Shown here: piece after piece, positions 63,145 through 64,000 of the stretch
Layout of the letters: every line of letters begins with the position of its first letter
Position numbering within the stretch: position 1 is the stretch's first letter
NCBI RefSeq assembly: GCF_003867075.1
Contig: NZ_CP032544.1
Coordinates: 3,094,001 to 3,158,000 of the forward strand
DNA length: 64,000 nucleotides
Direction of reading: 5' to 3'
DNA from: Tenacibaculum mesophilum
GTDB taxonomy: Bacteria > Bacteroidota > Bacteroidia > Flavobacteriales > Flavobacteriaceae
The notes under the pieces: model-generated
Seen by the model: only the letters and a program-made list of their open reading frames with translations
What the model was told of the DNA's origin: nothing
The model's database searches: none
Translations under genes and position numbers: made by a program

Positions 63145-63244
63145 GTCAGTTCGAGTGAATTTATGAGGAACGAATAAATTAGTGTCGAGAACAAGTACTT
63201 CTCGATACAATTTTCTCACAAAGTCGAAAATTACTCGAAATGAC
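63145..63244. repeat. Hairpin repeat element between trpC and trpF
   Basis: GTCAGTTCGAGTGAATTT (63145-63162) is matched by the inverted AAATTACTCGAAATGAC (63228-63244), with an inner hairpin GTGTCGAGAA (63182-63191) / TTCTCGATAC (63199-63208). It is like a small MITE or REP element. The GTCATTTCGA end is close to GTCATCTCGA in the purK-purE gap. Confidence 0.65.
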
Positions 63245-63258
63245 GAAATATAAATAAT

Positions 63259-63888
63259 ATGAAACTAAAAGTTTGTGGAATGAAGTTTATAGAAAATATT
63301 CAGCAAGTAGCTGAGTTACAACCTGATTATTTAGGGTTTATTTTCTATGAAAAATCATCAAGAAATTTTGAAGGCATCATTCCGAAACTACCTAAAGGAA
63401 TCAAAAAAGTAGGTGTTTTTGTAAATGAGTATTTGGAGATTGTAGTTTCTTTAGTTGAAGAATATCAGCTGGATTCGGTTCAGTTGCATGGAGATGAACC
63501 TGTTGAATATATTCGAAAATTAAAGGAACATTTACCAAAACTAGAAATTATTAAGGTGTTTGGAATCAAAGACAAATTTAATTTTGAGATATTAAAACCT
63601 TATGAAGAGGTAATAGATTATTTTTTGTTTGATACCAAAGGTAAAGAGCGCGGAGGAAACGGAGTAACATTTAATTGGCAAATTTTACAAAACTATAACT
63701 CAACCAAACCTTACTTTTTAAGCGGAGGAATAGGCTTAGAAGAAGTAGGAGAATTACAATCCTTTCTTAAAAGAAAAGAATCACAATACTGCTATGCAAT
63801 TGATGTGAATAGCAAGTTTGAAACCAAGCCAGGAGTAAAATCAGTAGAAAAAATAAAAAAGTTTAAAAAGCTAACGGCTAACAGCTAA
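63259..63888 (+). CDS. trpF: Phosphoribosylanthranilate isomerase
   Basis: 209 residues. Converts PRA to Cd[37 protein letters not shown] gives the catalytic Cys (Cys6), and [17 protein letters not shown] the Asp region and GGIGLEEV the phosphate site. It ends in a GCTAAnGGCTAA-type repeat that supplies the last residues and the stop codon. Directly followed by trpB. Confidence 0.95.
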   Translation: MKLKVCGMKFIENIQQVAELQPDYLGFIFYEKSSRNFEGIIPKLPKGIKKVGVFVNEYLEIVVSLVEEYQLDSVQLHGDEPVEYIRKLKEHLPKLEIIKVFGIKDKFNFEILKPYEEVIDYFLFDTKGKERGGNGVTFNWQILQNYNSTKPYFLSGGIGLEEVGELQSFLKRKESQYCYAIDVNSKFETKPGVKSVEKIKKFKKLTANS

Positions 63889-63898
63889 AACAAATTAT

Positions 63899-64000
63899 AT
63901 GAAATTTCAACCAGACAATAACGGATATTACGGACAATTTGGAGGAGCATTTATACCAGAATTGTTATACCCAAACGTAAAAGAATTAGAAGATAATTAT
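63899..64000 (+). CDS. trpB: Tryptophan synthase beta chain, N-terminal part (cut by window edge)
   Basis: Only 34 codons are present, from the ATG at 63899-63901: [21 protein letters not shown], the standard opening of TrpB. PLP-dependent condensation of indole and serine. It continues the trp operon past the window edge, probably followed by trpA. Confidence 0.9.
   Translation, partial: MKFQPDNNGYYGQFGGAFIPELLYPNVKELEDNY

Overview
The window looks like a chromosomal segment of a marine Flavobacteriaceae bacterium of the Tenacibaculum/Polaribacter kind. The support is AT-rich DNA, many MKK...-type lipoproteins with lipobox cysteines, Shine-Dalgarno-poor starts, repeated TTG-N19-TAnnTTTG promoters (the Bacteroidetes sigma consensus), and family content such as DUF6588, DUF5117/5118 metalloprotease, SigZ, DUF3127 and NrtR-like Nudix regulators. 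The genus is an inference. No tRNA, rRNA, CRISPR array, prophage or insertion sequence was recognised.

Layout. 1-2454: M3 peptidase (cut by the left edge) and purK-purE. 2521-7897: degenerate Rieske-like lipoprotein, greA, HIT protein, histidine kinase, flavin reductase-like protein, DUF3127, DUF1456, VTT membrane protein. 7964-13868: FAD dehydrogenase, AtoE-type transporter, aat, then an alpha/beta hydrolase + AraC pair flanked by repeat-like DNA. 14067-26283: propeller protein, VOC protein, racemase, a run of lipoproteins, CocE-type hydrolase, large zinc metalloprotease. 26427-28668: YgiQ radical SAM protein and a small coiled coil.

28810-36930 is the most interesting region: an NAD+/ADP-ribose island on the minus strand. 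From upstream to downstream it encodes an NrtR-type Nudix regulator, a short PRPP-synthetase-like enzyme, an ADP-ribosylglycohydrolase, two different macro-domain proteins, the NAD-dependent RNA 2'-phosphotransferase KptA/Tpt1, a calcineurin-type phosphoesterase, a P-loop ATPase, an arrestin-like membrane protein and a nicotinamide phosphoribosyltransferase (NadV). Three copies of one 21-bp palindrome, TTTGYGT-N7-ACRCAAA, lie before nrtR, the prs-like gene and nadV. Each overlaps a TAnnTTTG promoter box. The enzymes could turn ADP-ribosylated or cyclic-phosphate products back into ADP-ribose and then into NAD+ with nicotinamide, all under one regulator.

37047-38182 is a probable metal/thiol stress unit: SigZ, a 34-residue peptide with 11 cysteines, and a DUF3703 protein. 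The peptide and DUF3703 genes share an identical bipartite upstream element, ATGCATCTTTTT-N10-TAGTCT, a good candidate for the SigZ promoter. 38234-51678 holds an amidohydrolase, DoxX protein, M28 peptidase, outer-membrane barrel, TPR protein, ftsE, mdh, a PQQ-type propeller protein and a DUF6588 protein; gyrB, a DUF3103-like lipoprotein and asnB follow.

57322-58673 is a cobalamin riboswitch in front of a propeller lipoprotein with no btuB beside it. 58706-64000 is a tryptophan operon: attenuator leader peptide with three Trp codons, trpE, trpG, trpD, trpC, trpF and the start of trpB. It carries inserted repeats, including a four-helix-bundle gene interrupted by an in-frame stop between trpD and trpC.
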